From contig CAZHGC010000010.1 in NCBI GenBank assembly GCA_964531385.1, positions 1 through 64,000 on the forward strand: a stretch of DNA of 64,000 bases, read 5' to 3'. Positions 17,218-25,861 of this stretch are shown piece by piece. The translations under genes and the position numbers were made by a program. This DNA is from MGBC114079 sp964531385 (lineage in GTDB: Bacteria; Bacillota; Clostridia; Lachnospirales; CAG-274). The number at the start of each line of letters is the position of its first letter. The stretch's first letter is position 1. The notes below the pieces were generated by a model. The model was not told where the DNA came from. It did no database searches and saw nothing but the letters and a program-made list of their open reading frames with translations.

Positions 17218-18228
17218 TTGAAAAAATTCTTATCTCTAATTATATTTGCCTTGTTTATAAACATATTCTCCGGTTGTTCCTCAACTCAAAAAGAATATAA
17301 AAAAGATTATGTCGGCTTTTTCGACACCTACACAACAATAACAATATATGCCGAAAATGACGAAGAATTTGAAAAATATTCCAATATATTTAAAAATTCA
17401 ATGATTCGTTTAAATAATTTATTCGATATTTACAATAATTATGACGGTATAAATAATTTAAAAACAATCAATGATAACGCCGGCATAAAACCCGTAAAAG
17501 TTGAAAAAGATATAATCGAACTTTTAAAATTTTCAAAAGATGTATATGAAATTTCAAACAAAAAAATAAATTGCACTTTCGGCTCTGTTCTAAAAGTTTG
17601 GCACAACTACAGAACAAATGCGTTAAATAATCCCGATAAAGCTTCTGTTCCAACAAAAGAAGAATTGTCAAATGCCTCAATAAACACAGATATATCAACC
17701 CTTCAAATTGATGAGCAAAACAACACCGTTTTTATTTCAAATAAAAACGTTTCTCTTGATGTCGGAGCATTGGCAAAAGGTTTTGCGGTTCAAAAAACCG
17801 TTGATTTGCTCAAAAAAGAAAATATAAAATCGGCATTGCTGAATGTTGGCGGAAATGTATATGCAATAGGTTCTCCGCCAAATAAAGACAGTTGGAAAAT
17901 TGGAATACAAAATGCCGATAATCCCGACTCAACCGATTTTTACGATAAAGTTTCCGTTAAAGATAAAGCAATCGTAACAAGCGGAAATTATCAGCGATAT
18001 TACACATTCAACGGCAAAAAATATCACCATATAATCGACCCCGATACTTTAATGCCGTCAGATTTTTTCAAAAACGTAACTGTAATTTGCAACGATTCCT
18101 CAATCGCCGATATGCTCTCAACAGCATTGTTCATTCTTCCATACGAAGATGGAAAAAATCTTGCAAAAAAATATAACGCAGATGTATTATGGGTCTTTTC
18201 CAACAACAAAATCGAAAAAACTTATTAA
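17218..18228 (+). CDS. apbE: FAD:protein FMN transferase (ApbE), lipoprotein
   Basis: 336 aa from TTG at 17218, chosen because GAGGTG lies six bases upstream; a GTG within that site is also in frame. Residues 1-19 are a lipoprotein signal with the lipobox FSGC. The family attaches FMN to Thr/Ser of target flavoproteins such as RnfD/RnfG or NqrC on the outer face of the membrane. Visible motifs are 'GFFDTYTTITIYA', 'LDVGALAKGFAVQ', 'SALLNVGGNVYAIG' and 'HHIIDPDT'. It is the last gene of the operon and is followed by a hairpin. No Rnf genes are in the window, so the target is unknown. Confidence 0.92.
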   Translation: MKKFLSLIIFALFINIFSGCSSTQKEYKKDYVGFFDTYTTITIYAENDEEFEKYSNIFKNSMIRLNNLFDIYNNYDGINNLKTINDNAGIKPVKVEKDIIELLKFSKDVYEISNKKINCTFGSVLKVWHNYRTNALNNPDKASVPTKEELSNASINTDISTLQIDEQNNTVFISNKNVSLDVGALAKGFAVQKTVDLLKKENIKSALLNVGGNVYAIGSPPNKDSWKIGIQNADNPDSTDFYDKVSVKDKAIVTSGNYQRYYTFNGKKYHHIIDPDTLMPSDFFKNVTVICNDSSIADMLSTALFILPYEDGKNLAKKYNADVLWVFSNNKIEKTY

Positions 18229-18285
18229 CCAAAATTTATCATAACGCATTTATTTTTCGAAATTTTCAATATTAATGCAATAAAT

Positions 18286-18325
18286 AAGGGGGTGTGAAAA
18301 AACTCAAAAATTTTCACACCCCCTT
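18286..18325. terminator. Hairpin after apbE
   Basis: Arms AAGGGGGTGTGAAAA and TTTTCACACCCCCTT form a 15-bp stem. The U-run is short (TTAAATT). Nearly the same core (GGGTGTGAAAAA / TTTTTCACACCC) is used at 28891-28937 after an unrelated operon. Confidence 0.75.
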
Positions 18326-18394
18326 AAATTGCAAAAATCTATCCTTCTCCAATCAAAAATAAATGCAAAACAACACAAAAACACAAACAAATGT

Positions 18395-18423
18395 TTGCAA
18401 TTATAAAAATAATGTTGTATAAT
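18395..18423 (+). promoter_or_regulatory. Promoter of the radical SAM gene
   Basis: TTGCAA (18395-18400) and TATAAT (18418-18423) with 17-base spacing, a near-consensus SigA-type promoter 36 bases before the start codon. Confidence 0.7.
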
Positions 18424-18458
18424 GTATTTACATAGAAATTTTGTTTGGAGTGATTATT

Positions 18459-19682
18459 ATGGAAATCGACGAAAAACTAAAAATATTGTCGGCAGCCGCA
18501 AAATATGATGTTGCCTGCACATCAAGCGGTGTTAAGCGAAATAAAAAAGCAGGCTCTTTGGGAAGCACCTCTTTGTGCGGAATTTGCCACAGCTTTTCAA
18601 GTGACGGTCGTTGCATCTCTCTTTTAAAAATATTATTAACAAATTATTGCAGTTATGATTGTCAATACTGCGTAAACAGACGTTCAAACGATGTCGAACG
18701 TGCTATGTTCACGCCTGAAGAAATTGCGGAAATAACAATGAATTTTTACAGAAGAAATTACATAGAAGGGCTTTTTTTAAGTTCGGCTGTTTTCAAAAAT
18801 CCCGATTATACAATGGAATTGTTATACAAAACTTTGTTCCTTTTAAGAAACAAATATAAATTCAACGGATATATCCACGTTAAAGCAATTCCCTCCGCCG
18901 ATGAATCTCTAATAAAAATGACAGGATTTCTTGCCGATAGAATGAGCGTTAATATAGAACTCCCGTCAAGCGAAAGTTTAAAACTTCTCGCCCCCGACAA
19001 AAGTAAAGACTCAATATTCAAGCCAATGAAAGCGTTAAGAAATTCAATTCAAGAAAACAAAAATGATATAGTTGTTTATAAAAACTCACCAAAATTCGCC
19101 CCTGCCGGTCAAAGCACACAAATGATTGTCGGGGCAACTCCCGATAATGATAAAAAAATAATAAGCCTTGCAGAAGGATTGTATAACAAATTCAAATTAA
19201 AACGAGTTTTCTATTCTGCATACGTTCCCGTAACCGATAAAAATAAGCTTCTCCCAACAACAAAACCGCCAATGTTACGAGAACATCGCTTATATCAGGC
19301 AGATTGGCTTTTAAGATATTACGGTTTCAATTCCGATGAAATTCTCGGCGAAAATGAAAATCTAAATCTTGCGTTAGACCCAAAGTGTCAATGGGCAATC
19401 AGAAATATACATTTATTTCCCGTTGAAATAAACAAAGCCGATATCGAAGTTCTTTTGCGTGTTCCCGGCATAGGTGTAAAATCGGCATATAAAATCATCT
19501 CCGCAAGAAGAACATCAACTTTAAATTTTGACAATTTAAAAAAATTAAACGTTGTTTTAAAAAGAGCAAAATATTTTATAACGTGCAACGGAAAAATGAT
19601 GGCAAACTACGGAATGGAACAAGAAATTTTAACAAAACGCCTTTCCGAAAACAATCTGATTTATGAACAATTAAATTTATAA
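18459..19682 (+). CDS. Putative DNA modification/repair radical SAM protein (TIGR03916-like)
   Basis: 407 aa from the ATG at 18459 (TTGGAG eight bases upstream). The radical-SAM cluster motif is CxxxCxxC at Cys64, Cys68 and Cys71 (NYCSYDCQYCVNRR). An N-terminal cysteine set (C20, C40, C43) is also present. Residues about 325-345 (VLLRVPGIGVKSAYKIISAR) form a helix-hairpin-helix, suggesting nucleic-acid binding. This combination is characteristic of the TIGR03916 family, usually encoded next to a TIGR03915 partner of unknown function. No such partner is adjacent here. It is monocistronic, with its own promoter and terminator. Confidence 0.88.
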   Translation: MEIDEKLKILSAAAKYDVACTSSGVKRNKKAGSLGSTSLCGICHSFSSDGRCISLLKILLTNYCSYDCQYCVNRRSNDVERAMFTPEEIAEITMNFYRRNYIEGLFLSSAVFKNPDYTMELLYKTLFLLRNKYKFNGYIHVKAIPSADESLIKMTGFLADRMSVNIELPSSESLKLLAPDKSKDSIFKPMKALRNSIQENKNDIVVYKNSPKFAPAGQSTQMIVGATPDNDKKIISLAEGLYNKFKLKRVFYSAYVPVTDKNKLLPTTKPPMLREHRLYQADWLLRYYGFNSDEILGENENLNLALDPKCQWAIRNIHLFPVEINKADIEVLLRVPGIGVKSAYKIISARRTSTLNFDNLKKLNVVLKRAKYFITCNGKMMANYGMEQEILTKRLSENNLIYEQLNL

Positions 19683-19693
19683 TTTCAAAAAAC

Positions 19694-19735
19694 AAAGTGG
19701 TTGTGGAAAAAATCAAAGTTTTCAACAACCACTTT
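19694..19735. terminator. Terminator between convergent genes
   Basis: AAAGTGGTTGTGGAAAA pairs with TTTTCAACAACCACTTT, 12 bases after the radical-SAM stop and 14 bases before the stop of the convergent glycosyltransferase gene. It may serve both directions. Confidence 0.75.
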
Positions 19736-19748
19736 AAATATATGTGCA

Positions 19749-21290
19749 CTACCACCAATATTTCGAACTTTTAGCCTGTTCAATTATCTGTGCCATAGGA
19801 ATTTTTGTATTTGTCAAAATTTCGTTTCTCTCAATCGCTTTTTCCGACATAACTTTGTAAAATTCCTTGTCCGTAACATATTTTATTATTAAATCTTTCA
19901 TTTCCGATAATGTTTCAACACAAAAATCCTCGCCTGCTGCAATACTGCAATCCCCAAAACTTAACGTTATTCCCGGTTTGCCTTTTGAAAAAGCCTCGGC
20001 TATAGAAGACCCTCCGCCGTTTCTTGGAGGATTTATATATAAATCGCAAACTTCGGAAATCGCAAGCATATCCTCTTGAAATCCTATGAATGTTGTGTTG
20101 TTTTTAAGTTCTTCATCATCAGCAATAATTTTATTATAATTATTAAATATACCGGCAAAAATTATGTGCGTATTATATTTAAAAATTTCACGAATTTCGT
20201 TTAAAAAGTCGTATGTTACTTCCTCTGTTAGGCGACCTCCTGAAACAAGTATTAAAAATTTATCAACAGGAAACGAGAGCTCTTCTCTTGTATAGGTATG
20301 TGTTTGCGGTTTATAGTCAAACGTGAAGGGAGCGGTTAAAATATTGTCTTCTGTGCATAACTTCGGATTTGCCGTAACTTTAAACGTTCCACACGTGTTC
20401 GGAAGACCGCTGAAAACAGTTGCAAGAGAAATTGTCGGAACAAAAAGAGAACATAAATCCGATGTTATATTGTTTCCGCCTATATTTAAAATAAAATAAG
20501 GTCTATATTTTTTAACCAACTCAAAAATTTCTTTTATCGAATTAACATTCGGCATATTTTGCGGGCATTGTCGCAATCCAAAATTCTCATCTTTAAATGC
20601 AATAGATGCCCCGTTGGAATATTCCGGAATGTATGAACCCAAACTAGGCAAAAAGAAACAGTCTTCTCCCTCCGCAGTTAATAAATCAGCAGTATTTATA
20701 ATAACAACTTTTTTATCAAAATGCTTTGCCAAAGCATAGGCTCTGTCCAAAACTGTTTTGGTCGGTGCATGGTTTAAATTTAAAAATTGAGATGTAATTA
20801 CAAATACAATCTCTTTAATTCGTTCTTTTTCCGGAATATGGCTTTCCGACAATGCCATCTCTTCTTTAAAAGAATTAACAATTTCCGAATAAATTTGTTT
20901 TGTTTTTTCATTAACTTGACTTGGTGTTTTAGGATTTGTAAAAGCCAAACTAATCATTTGCCAATAATAAAAAAATCTTGTTGTTGGTGGCATTTTTTTG
21001 TCATCTAACAAAAGATTTACCATTTTTTCTATATGACTTGGATTTTTATCAACGTGATATAAAAATGAAATAAAAAATATTTCTATATTAACCGGAAGAA
21101 CAGGTGTCGACAACATTGATGCCATTTGAAGTAAATTACTAAAAGTTGTATAATACTCCGGACTGCTTAAAAGATTATTTGGATTTTCGGCTATAACATT
21201 TTGAATTTCTTTCAAAACTTCACTTAGTGTATCCAAAACTTTTGCCCGCATATCAATCTCTTGCTCGTTAATTTGTTGTTCACAACTCAT
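19749..21290 (-). CDS. GT-B type glycosyltransferase
   Basis: 513 aa, with ATG behind CAGGGGGTG. Residues 1 to about 170 are helical without recognised motif. The middle has 'EIVFVITSQFLNLNHAPTKTVLDRAYALAKHFDKKVVIINTA', an N-terminal GT-B Rossmann half. The C-terminal half has 'LILVSGGRLTEEV', 'FIGFQEDMLAISEVCDLYINPPRNGGGSSIAEAFSKGKPGITL' and 'AAGEDFCV', typical of family 4/HMW1C-like retaining transferases that bind a nucleotide sugar through the GGGSS..EA loop. Acceptor is unknown. It stands alone between terminators, so context gives no pathway; glycosylation of a surface protein is possible. Confidence 0.8.
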   Translation of the reverse strand: MSCEQQINEQEIDMRAKVLDTLSEVLKEIQNVIAENPNNLLSSPEYYTTFSNLLQMASMLSTPVLPVNIEIFFISFLYHVDKNPSHIEKMVNLLLDDKKMPPTTRFFYYWQMISLAFTNPKTPSQVNEKTKQIYSEIVNSFKEEMALSESHIPEKERIKEIVFVITSQFLNLNHAPTKTVLDRAYALAKHFDKKVVIINTADLLTAEGEDCFFLPSLGSYIPEYSNGASIAFKDENFGLRQCPQNMPNVNSIKEIFELVKKYRPYFILNIGGNNITSDLCSLFVPTISLATVFSGLPNTCGTFKVTANPKLCTEDNILTAPFTFDYKPQTHTYTREELSFPVDKFLILVSGGRLTEEVTYDFLNEIREIFKYNTHIIFAGIFNNYNKIIADDEELKNNTTFIGFQEDMLAISEVCDLYINPPRNGGGSSIAEAFSKGKPGITLSFGDCSIAAGEDFCVETLSEMKDLIIKYVTDKEFYKVMSEKAIERNEILTNTKIPMAQIIEQAKSSKYWW

Positions 21291-21353
21291 ATTATAAACA
21301 CCCCCTGTAATATTTATAGTCTTTCATAAAAATGGATAACAAAAAAATTCTCT

Positions 21354-21396
21354 AAAAAAGGACCGTAAAAAATGATTTCTCATTTTCCACAGCCCT
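21354..21396 (-). terminator. Terminator of gluconate 5-dehydrogenase gene
   Basis: In minus-strand reading AGGGCTGT and ACGGTCCT (with G-U pairs) enclose a perfect AAAATGA/TCATTTT stem, followed by six T residues. It lies about 155 bases after the stop at 21551. Confidence 0.7.
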
Positions 21397-21550
21397 TCTC
21401 ATCTTGCAAATAATAATTAAAAACACAAGAACTACTTTGAAAATAAAAACGCAAATTTTCCAACGCAAAGCGTCAAATAACCAAAACAAGTATAACACTC
21501 GTCAAGCTTTAAACATTTTTATATTTCAAAATTCGTTTCCAAACAATTAA

Positions 21551-22354
21551 TTATTTAGGCTGTTTGCCAATGTATGCAAGGATACCGCCGTCAACATATA
21601 ATACATGACCGTTTACAAAATCAGAAGCATCAGAAGCAAGGAACACAGCCGGTCCCATCAAGTCTTCAGGAGTTCCCCAACGAGCAGCAGGTGTTTTTGC
21701 TATAATGAACTGGTCAAATGGGTGTCTTGAGCCATCAGGCTGGATTTCACGCAAAGGTGCAGTCTGAGGAGTTGCTATATATCCCGGTCCAATACCGTTA
21801 CACTGAATGTTGAATTCACCATATTCAGAAGCAATGTTTCTTGTAAGCATTTTAAGACCGCCTTTTGCAGCAGCATAAGCAGAAACAGTTTCACGTCCCA
21901 ATTCGCTCATCATTGAACAAATGTTGATAATTTTTCCGTGACCTTTTTTAATCATACTTGGAATAACAGCTTTTGATACAATAAAAGGTGCGTTCAAGTC
22001 AACGTCGATAACCTGTCTAAATTCGTCAGCTGTCATATCACACATAGGAATACGTTTGATAATTCCGGCATTGTTTACAAGAATATCGATTACACCAACT
22101 TCTTTTTCAACTGTTGCAACAAGGTTCTGAACTTGGTCTTCTTTTGTTACATCGCAAACATAACCATGAGCTTCAATTCCTGCTTCTTTGTATGCAGCAA
22201 TACCTTTGTCAACCAATTCTTGTTTAATATCGTTAAAAACGATTGTTGCACCGCATTTTGCAAAACCGCTTGCAATAGCAAAACCAATTCCGTAAGATGC
22301 ACCTGTTACCAATGCAATTTTTCCTTTAAGAGAAAATTTGTCTTCAAAGTTCAT
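21551..22354 (-). CDS. idnO: Gluconate 5-dehydrogenase-type short-chain dehydrogenase
   Basis: 267 aa, ATG behind TGGAGGA. The classical SDR features are present: TGASYGIG cofactor loop (residues 17-24), NNAG (about 92-95), catalytic Ser-Tyr-Lys (ICSMMSELG...SAYAAAKGG) and PGYIATP. The ending ILAYIGKQP is typical of the gluconate 5-dehydrogenase / 2-deoxygluconate (KduD-like) group, which interconverts 5-ketogluconate and gluconate with NAD(P)H in the cytosol. Preferred substrate is inferred from family. There is no adjacent sugar-acid operon. The promoter and two inverted repeats upstream suggest specific regulation. Codon use looks more optimised than in neighbours, suggesting high expression. 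Confidence 0.85.
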   Translation of the reverse strand: MNFEDKFSLKGKIALVTGASYGIGFAIASGFAKCGATIVFNDIKQELVDKGIAAYKEAGIEAHGYVCDVTKEDQVQNLVATVEKEVGVIDILVNNAGIIKRIPMCDMTADEFRQVIDVDLNAPFIVSKAVIPSMIKKGHGKIINICSMMSELGRETVSAYAAAKGGLKMLTRNIASEYGEFNIQCNGIGPGYIATPQTAPLREIQPDGSRHPFDQFIIAKTPAARWGTPEDLMGPAVFLASDASDFVNGHVLYVDGGILAYIGKQPK

Positions 22355-22384
22355 AAATAATATCCTCCATTTTTATGTATTTTC

Positions 22385-22402
22385 ATTTGGCATAAGCCAA
22401 AT
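22385..22402. promoter_or_regulatory. Inverted repeat upstream of gluconate dehydrogenase
   Basis: ATTTGGC and GCCAAAT, perfect 7-base arms with a 4-base spacer, in the 5' untranslated region 31 bases before the start codon. It could be a repressor operator or an RNA stem. Which one is not decidable here. Confidence 0.45.
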
Positions 22403-22412
22403 TAACTTTAAA

Positions 22413-22437
22413 GAAATGCCAATTTTAAAAGCATTTC
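22413..22437. promoter_or_regulatory. Second inverted repeat upstream of gluconate dehydrogenase
   Basis: GAAATGC and GCATTTC, 7-base perfect arms with an 11-base spacer, located between the promoter and the first inverted repeat. Confidence 0.35.
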
Positions 22438-22453
22438 AATAAACCCTATAATA

Positions 22454-22482
22454 ATGATACTACAATTAAAAAAATTTGTCAA
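22454..22482 (-). promoter_or_regulatory. Promoter of gluconate 5-dehydrogenase gene
   Basis: A perfect TTGACA (22477-22482) and TATCAT (22454-22459), spaced by 17 bases in minus-strand reading. The predicted 5' untranslated region is about 90 bases. Confidence 0.75.
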
Positions 22483-22608
22483 AATATTTAGTGCAATTTT
22501 AAAAATAATTTTTATTTTCAAAAATTTCACAGTTCAAAACTCTGATAATTAAAATTAAAAACACACTCTGTAACCGGCTAAAAATCCCAAATATTTCGTT
22601 CAAATAAT

Positions 22609-23664
22609 TTAATGTTCTCTAAGCTTAACAAACTTCGCCGCACTTCGTCTCCTCGAATCTTCCATTTGTGCATAATGTCTTCTTGTTGTATTAACATCGG
22701 CGTGTCCCAAAACATCGGCAACAAGATAAATATCGCCTGTTTCCATATAAAGAGCTGTGCCATAAGTGCTTCGCAGTTTGTGAGGAGAAATCTTTTTTAT
22801 ATTAATAACATTTTGTGAATATTTTTTAACAAGATTTTGAATTGCTCTGTCCGTTATTCTTCTTTTTTGCAATGACAAAAACAAAGCGTCCTCATATCCC
22901 TCAAGAGGAATAATTTCTTCTCTTAAAGTCAAATATTCGTCCAAAGCATCGGCAACTTCATCACTAAAGTAAATAACAACTTCTTTTCCGCCTTTTCTTG
23001 TTATTTTAACACCGTTTGTTTCAAAATCCAAATCCTGTATATTAATTCCAACACATTCGGAAACACGCATTCCCGTTCCAAGCAACAGGGTCATAATTGC
23101 CAAATCTCTAATTTTTGTATGCTCGTGCCATTTTTGTTGTCGCTTTGTAAGCTTTTCACCTTTTTCAACCTCGTCCAAAAAAATTGCAACTTCGTTCGGT
23201 TCAAGACGAATAATTTCTTTATCGTGTATTTTGGGCGTTTCAATAAGTTCGCTCGGATTTGCGGAAATTTTTTCGGATTTGTATAAATAATTAAAAAGAC
23301 GTCTAACAGCTGCAAGCTTTCTTGATTTTCCTTTTTCTCTGTTTGTAATTTCAACAACTTCGCCGTCATCGTTTGTTCTAACATAATATGTTAAATATTC
23401 AAGAAATTTATCCAAATCTCCCGCCTTAATTTTCTCCATATAAGAAATATCGATTTTGTCAATGTAAACATCTTTAAAGGCATTGCAGTTTTCAATCAAA
23501 TAATTAAAAAATATTTTTAAATCATAAGCATAACCAACCCTTGTACGAACGGAAGTTATCATATTTATAGATCTAAAAAATCCGCCAACAAATTCGGGAA
23601 GTTCTTTTTCAAGCTCCCTAAGTTTAAGAGTATATTTTTTTTCAATTTCGTCCTTGTATTCCAA
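22609..23664 (-). CDS. Tyrosine recombinase, XerC/XerD-like
   Basis: 351 aa starting with TTG. It has an N-terminal SAM-like core-binding domain (about 25-140) and a C-terminal catalytic domain with the full set Arg200, Lys224, His295, Arg298, His321 and nucleophile Tyr331 (HKLRSTYG; LGHADVNTTRRHY). It therefore should be active in site-specific strand exchange, most simply chromosome dimer resolution, though it is longer than classical XerC/D. It lies seven bases behind the ttcA-like gene in what looks like one operon with rimM and trmD, and no att-like repeats or excisionase are nearby, so a mobile-element role is unlikely. Confidence 0.85.
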   Translation of the reverse strand: MEYKDEIEKKYTLKLRELEKELPEFVGGFFRSINMITSVRTRVGYAYDLKIFFNYLIENCNAFKDVYIDKIDISYMEKIKAGDLDKFLEYLTYYVRTNDDGEVVEITNREKGKSRKLAAVRRLFNYLYKSEKISANPSELIETPKIHDKEIIRLEPNEVAIFLDEVEKGEKLTKRQQKWHEHTKIRDLAIMTLLLGTGMRVSECVGINIQDLDFETNGVKITRKGGKEVVIYFSDEVADALDEYLTLREEIIPLEGYEDALFLSLQKRRITDRAIQNLVKKYSQNVINIKKISPHKLRSTYGTALYMETGDIYLVADVLGHADVNTTRRHYAQMEDSRRRSAAKFVKLREH

Positions 23665-23671
23665 AAAAAGA

Positions 23672-24388
23672 TCACCCTTTCCAACCGCCGATTTCCGAAC
23701 GTTTTATCGCACCAAAAATTTTTTCATCAAAATGGTCATACTTTAATGATTGTTCGTGAATAAAATTTTTAATATCTTCTCTTTTGGTTTGTCCGTCAAC
23801 AGGACATTTGTTTTTAACAACAGTTAAATTTTCTTTTTTAACAAAAGCTTTAATATCTTTTTCGGGAACATACATAAGCGGTCGTATAGAATAAATTTTT
23901 TTTCTGTCAAGAAATGTTACGGGGCTAAATGTGTAAATTCTTCCCTCATAAAACATAGCCATAAAAAAAGTTTCAATAACATCGTCTCTGTTATGTCCAA
24001 GGGCAATTTTATTGCACCCCAAATTTTCAACGGCATCGTTTAAAGCCCCTTTTCGCATTTTTGCACAAAGCGAACAAGGATTTTTTTCTTTTCTTGCATC
24101 AAAAATAATTTCACCAATATCCGTTTTAACAACGGTATATTTAACGCCTATTTCATCGCATAATTTCTGAACCGGCGAAAAATCCATTCCGTCAAACCCA
24201 AGTGAAACAGAAATTGCCTCAAGTTCAAATTTCTTAGGATAAAACCTTTGCAAAGCTTTAAGTGCAACAAGTAACGAAAGGCTGTCTTTTCCTCCGGAAA
24301 TTCCAACAGCAATTTTGTCTCCGTCGCAAATCATATCATAATCGTCAACCGCTCTTCGAACATAACTCAAAAGTTTTTGCAGTTTCAT
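23672..24388 (-). CDS. TtcA-like tRNA thiolation PP-loop ATPase
   Basis: 238 aa from the ATG at 24388 (GGAGGG upstream; the frame could extend seven codons further but without a site). The PP-loop SGGKDS is at residues 31-36 and activates the tRNA base with ATP. CSLC (Cys105, Cys108) and the later NKCPVDG cysteine could hold an iron-sulfur cluster as in TtcA, which makes 2-thiocytidine-32. The related TIGR00269/Ncs6-like and other TtcA paralogues act on other positions, so exact target is uncertain. It starts one base after the trmD stop, so the two are translationally coupled. Confidence 0.85.
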   Translation of the reverse strand: MKLQKLLSYVRRAVDDYDMICDGDKIAVGISGGKDSLSLLVALKALQRFYPKKFELEAISVSLGFDGMDFSPVQKLCDEIGVKYTVVKTDIGEIIFDARKEKNPCSLCAKMRKGALNDAVENLGCNKIALGHNRDDVIETFFMAMFYEGRIYTFSPVTFLDRKKIYSIRPLMYVPEKDIKAFVKKENLTVVKNKCPVDGQTKREDIKNFIHEQSLKYDHFDEKIFGAIKRSEIGGWKG

Positions 24389-24389
24389 A

Positions 24390-25127
24390 TCAAAACCCTC
24401 CAAAACCAATGCTTTTCAAAAATTTAATATCATCTTTTGAAAGTTCTGCCTCTTTTAAAAGCTCCGGCCTCTTCAAAAAAGTTCGTTTTAAAGATTGCTC
24501 TCTTCTCCACTTGTCAACATTTTCGTGATGTCCCGAAAGCAAAACGTCCGGAACTTTTTTCCCAAGGAATTCAACAGGACGGGTATATTGCGGATATTCC
24601 AAAAGATTGTTTGAAAAACTTTCTTCTTCAAAAGATTCCTCTTTGTTAAGAACCCCGGGAATAAGCCTTGAAACAGAATCAATAACTGTCATTGCGGCAA
24701 GTTCCCCGCCCGTCAAAATAAAATCACCGATAGAAATTTCGTCTGTAACAATTTCTTCAATAACTCTCTCGTCAATTCCTTCATAATGTCCGCATAAAAT
24801 AATAAGCTCCTCTTCTTTCGAAAATTCAAATGCAGTGTTTTGGTTAAAAGTTTTTCCTTGAGGTGTCATATAAACAACACGACACCCCTCTTTAACTTTG
24901 CTTTTTATGCTTTCATATGTGTCAAAAACGGGCGTCGGCTTTATAACCATTCCCGCACCCCCGCCATACGGATAATCATCAACTTGATTGTGCTTGTTGT
25001 TTGCAAAATCACGAATATCAACACAGTTAATTTCAACAATCCCCTTTTCGCAAGCCCTTTTAATAACGCTGTGGTTAAGACCTGCATAAATCATTTCGGG
25101 AAAAAGTGTCATAATGTAAAATTTCAT
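24390..25127 (-). CDS. trmD: tRNA (guanine-N1-)-methyltransferase
   Basis: 245 aa. TrmD methylates G37 of tRNAs using S-adenosylmethionine and prevents frameshifting. Recognised by MTLFPEM at the start, 'YGGGAGMV', 'LCGHYEGIDERVIE' and 'SIGDFILTGGELAAM' (the SPOUT knot), and 'YTRPVEFLGKKVPDVLLSGHHENV'. Full-length. Its start overlaps the rimM stop by one base (TAATG). Confidence 0.97.
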   Translation of the reverse strand: MKFYIMTLFPEMIYAGLNHSVIKRACEKGIVEINCVDIRDFANNKHNQVDDYPYGGGAGMVIKPTPVFDTYESIKSKVKEGCRVVYMTPQGKTFNQNTAFEFSKEEELIILCGHYEGIDERVIEEIVTDEISIGDFILTGGELAAMTVIDSVSRLIPGVLNKEESFEEESFSNNLLEYPQYTRPVEFLGKKVPDVLLSGHHENVDKWRREQSLKRTFLKRPELLKEAELSKDDIKFLKSIGFGGF

Positions 25128-25636
25128 TATCTCAAACCTTCCAAAAGTTTAACAGTCATAACTTTATTTTCTTTATCAACATTTAAAATACATTGTTTAA
25201 TTGCCGGAATTAAAATTTCGCTGTCCGAATTTCTAACAACATAAACATCATTTGCACCCGTAAAAATAATGTCTTCAATTTTTCCAAGTTCTTCGCCAAA
25301 ATCCGTAACAACAGTCATAGAGTATAAATCTCTGATATAATATTCATCTTCTTCAAGTGGCAAAGCCATATCTTCGGTTATTTTAACTTCCGAATTCTTC
25401 AAAGTTTCCCCCGCCGTCATATCGTCAATTTCTTTAAGCTTCAAAATAACAAATTGTTTATGATAACGAACGTTTTCAATATCATATTTTTCAATTCGTC
25501 CCTTTTTATCAACATAAATAAAATCCAACAATTCAAATCTCGACACATCGTCAGTTGTCGGCAAAACTCTAACCTCGCCTTTAATACCCTGAGTATTAAC
25601 AATTTTTCCAATAACAAAATAATTATTATCTCCCAA
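25127..25636 (-). CDS. rimM: 16S rRNA processing protein RimM
   Basis: 169 aa from TTG behind GGAGGTG. An N-terminal RimM barrel (VIGKIVNTQGIKGEVRV) is followed by a PRC barrel (YYIRDLYSMTVVT...GKIEDIIFTGANDVYVV...ILIPAI). It assists 30S head maturation by binding S19. The partner trmD follows, the usual order; rpsP and ffh, which often precede rimM, are not here because a divergent two-component operon follows instead. Confidence 0.95.
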   Translation of the reverse strand: MGDNNYFVIGKIVNTQGIKGEVRVLPTTDDVSRFELLDFIYVDKKGRIEKYDIENVRYHKQFVILKLKEIDDMTAGETLKNSEVKITEDMALPLEEDEYYIRDLYSMTVVTDFGEELGKIEDIIFTGANDVYVVRNSDSEILIPAIKQCILNVDKENKVMTVKLLEGLR

Positions 25637-25679
25637 AATTGCACCTCCAAATTAAAATTTTTATCAATCCATTTTTATA

Positions 25680-25708
25680 ATAATATCATTTATTAAAAAA
25701 ATAATCAA
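25680..25708 (-). promoter_or_regulatory. Promoter of rimM-trmD-ttcA-xer
   Basis: In minus-strand reading TTGATT (25703-25708) and TATTAT (25680-25685) with 17-base spacing, 44 bases before the rimM start. Confidence 0.55.
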
Positions 25709-25861
25709 TTCAAATTCTTATCAAAAAAAATTACAGTTTATTTTTTTGTATTGTTTCTTTATAATATTATTAGCAAAAAATATCTTAATAAATTTTTAAT
25801 AAATATATCTGTTTTTTCTTAAACAAATTGATATACACTTTTTATTGAGGAGGTAAAACAA

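Noticed and set aside
22609..23664. Integrase of an integrated mobile element
   Set aside because: The tyrosine recombinase sits at the end of rimM-trmD-ttcA with no excisionase, att repeats or tRNA target; a housekeeping Xer role is simpler.
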